NCBI RefSeq assembly: GCF_025351295.1
Contig: NZ_JANXWD010000154.1
Coordinates: 1-54,245, forward strand
Source of the DNA: Phenylobacterium sp.
GTDB lineage: Bacteria; Pseudomonadota; Alphaproteobacteria; Caulobacterales; Caulobacteraceae
Reading direction: 5' to 3'
Length of the DNA stretch: 54,245 nucleotides
How positions within the stretch are numbered: the stretch's first letter is position 1; each line of letters opens with the position of its first letter. The position numbers and the translations under genes are program-made. Positions 53,570-54,245 of the stretch are shown piece after piece. The notes below the pieces were generated by a model. That model had not been told where the DNA came from and searched no databases. It worked only from the letters and a program-made list of their open reading frames with translations.

Positions 53570-53597
53570 CTTGCAGCCCCGTCAATTTCCCCCATAT
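53570..53597 (+). promoter_or_regulatory. Sigma32-type heat-shock promoter for dnaK
   Basis: CTTGCAG (53570-53576), 13 bases, and CCCCATAT (53590-53597) match the sigma32 consensus CTTGAAA-N13-15-CCCCATNT in all but two positions of the -35 and none of the informative -10. Transcription would start near 53605, giving an untranslated leader of about 135 bases before dnaK. Confidence 0.85.
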
Positions 53598-53740
53598 CGG
53601 CTCTCAACGCGGCCTTCCCCGCACGGAAAGCGGGATGGCCAAGGAAACCTAATCGAACCGGGGGCGTCGCATTTCCCCGGGCGCTTCAGTAGAAGGCCCA
53701 ACCGCGGCGTCCGCCAACCAGGAGCGAGCAAGACCAAAGC

Positions 53741-54245
<505 letters not shown>

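Overview
The window is high-GC alphaproteobacterial chromosome, almost certainly Caulobacteraceae (Caulobacter/Phenylobacterium type). The strongest evidence is gene order. The DUF299 gene ppsR and hemE diverge around an intergenic region with CtrA-like, DnaA-like and GANTC motifs, which is the setting of the Caulobacter origin Cori. On one side lie maf-aroE-coaE-dnaQ and secB. On the other lie hemE-hemH-hemJ-rho-mnmE-mnmG-rsmG-parA-parB-holA-lptE-leuS and then ntrZ and a cenR-like regulator. Two perfect 16-bp parS sites lie at about 26.4 and 29.3 kb, near parAB. Genes on both sides of the proposed origin mostly point away from it. All assignments are from reading the sequence; no database search was run.

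Layout. 1-5.2 kb: 3' end of murJ, then trpS, a universal stress protein, an Nfu scaffold, tsaB-rimI and a Fur/Mur regulator. 5.4-10.0 kb: a yjfIJKLMC-type envelope module (DUF2170, PspA, glutathionylspermidine-synthase-like ATP-grasp; DUF2491, DUF350, DUF1190) rearranged into two divergent arms around an 80-bp promoter region. 10.3-14.4 kb: a PfkB kinase and hisBHAFE. 14.4-21.2 kb: smr, mltA and a Tim44-like gene (overlapping), secB, then dnaQ-coaE-aroE-maf-ppsR. 21.2-21.7 kb: proposed Cori. 21.7-33.6 kb: heme genes, rho, a quinone reductase, tRNA-modification genes and parAB. 33.7-41.7 kb: holA-lptE-leuS, envelope and periplasmic genes, and an OmpR-family regulator. 41.7-42.6 kb: a toxin-antitoxin pair with an unusual antitoxin. 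42.6-47.7 kb: xthA, a LolA-type carrier, RNase T2, a UvrB/C-motif protein and ftsK. 47.8-53.5 kb: a more accessory stretch with a CadC-like membrane regulator, a PEP-CTERM protein, a decayed oxidoreductase, a dienelactone hydrolase and unknown membrane proteins. From 53.7 kb: dnaK behind a near-consensus heat-shock promoter.

A second layer is a set of dispersed, hairpin-forming intergenic repeats of at least five types (called A to E here), usually directly after stop codons. One copy of type A lies in frame inside the smr gene and would add about 50 residues. One copy of type E supplies the stop codon of coaE. No rRNA, tRNA, CRISPR array, intact insertion sequence or prophage was recognised.
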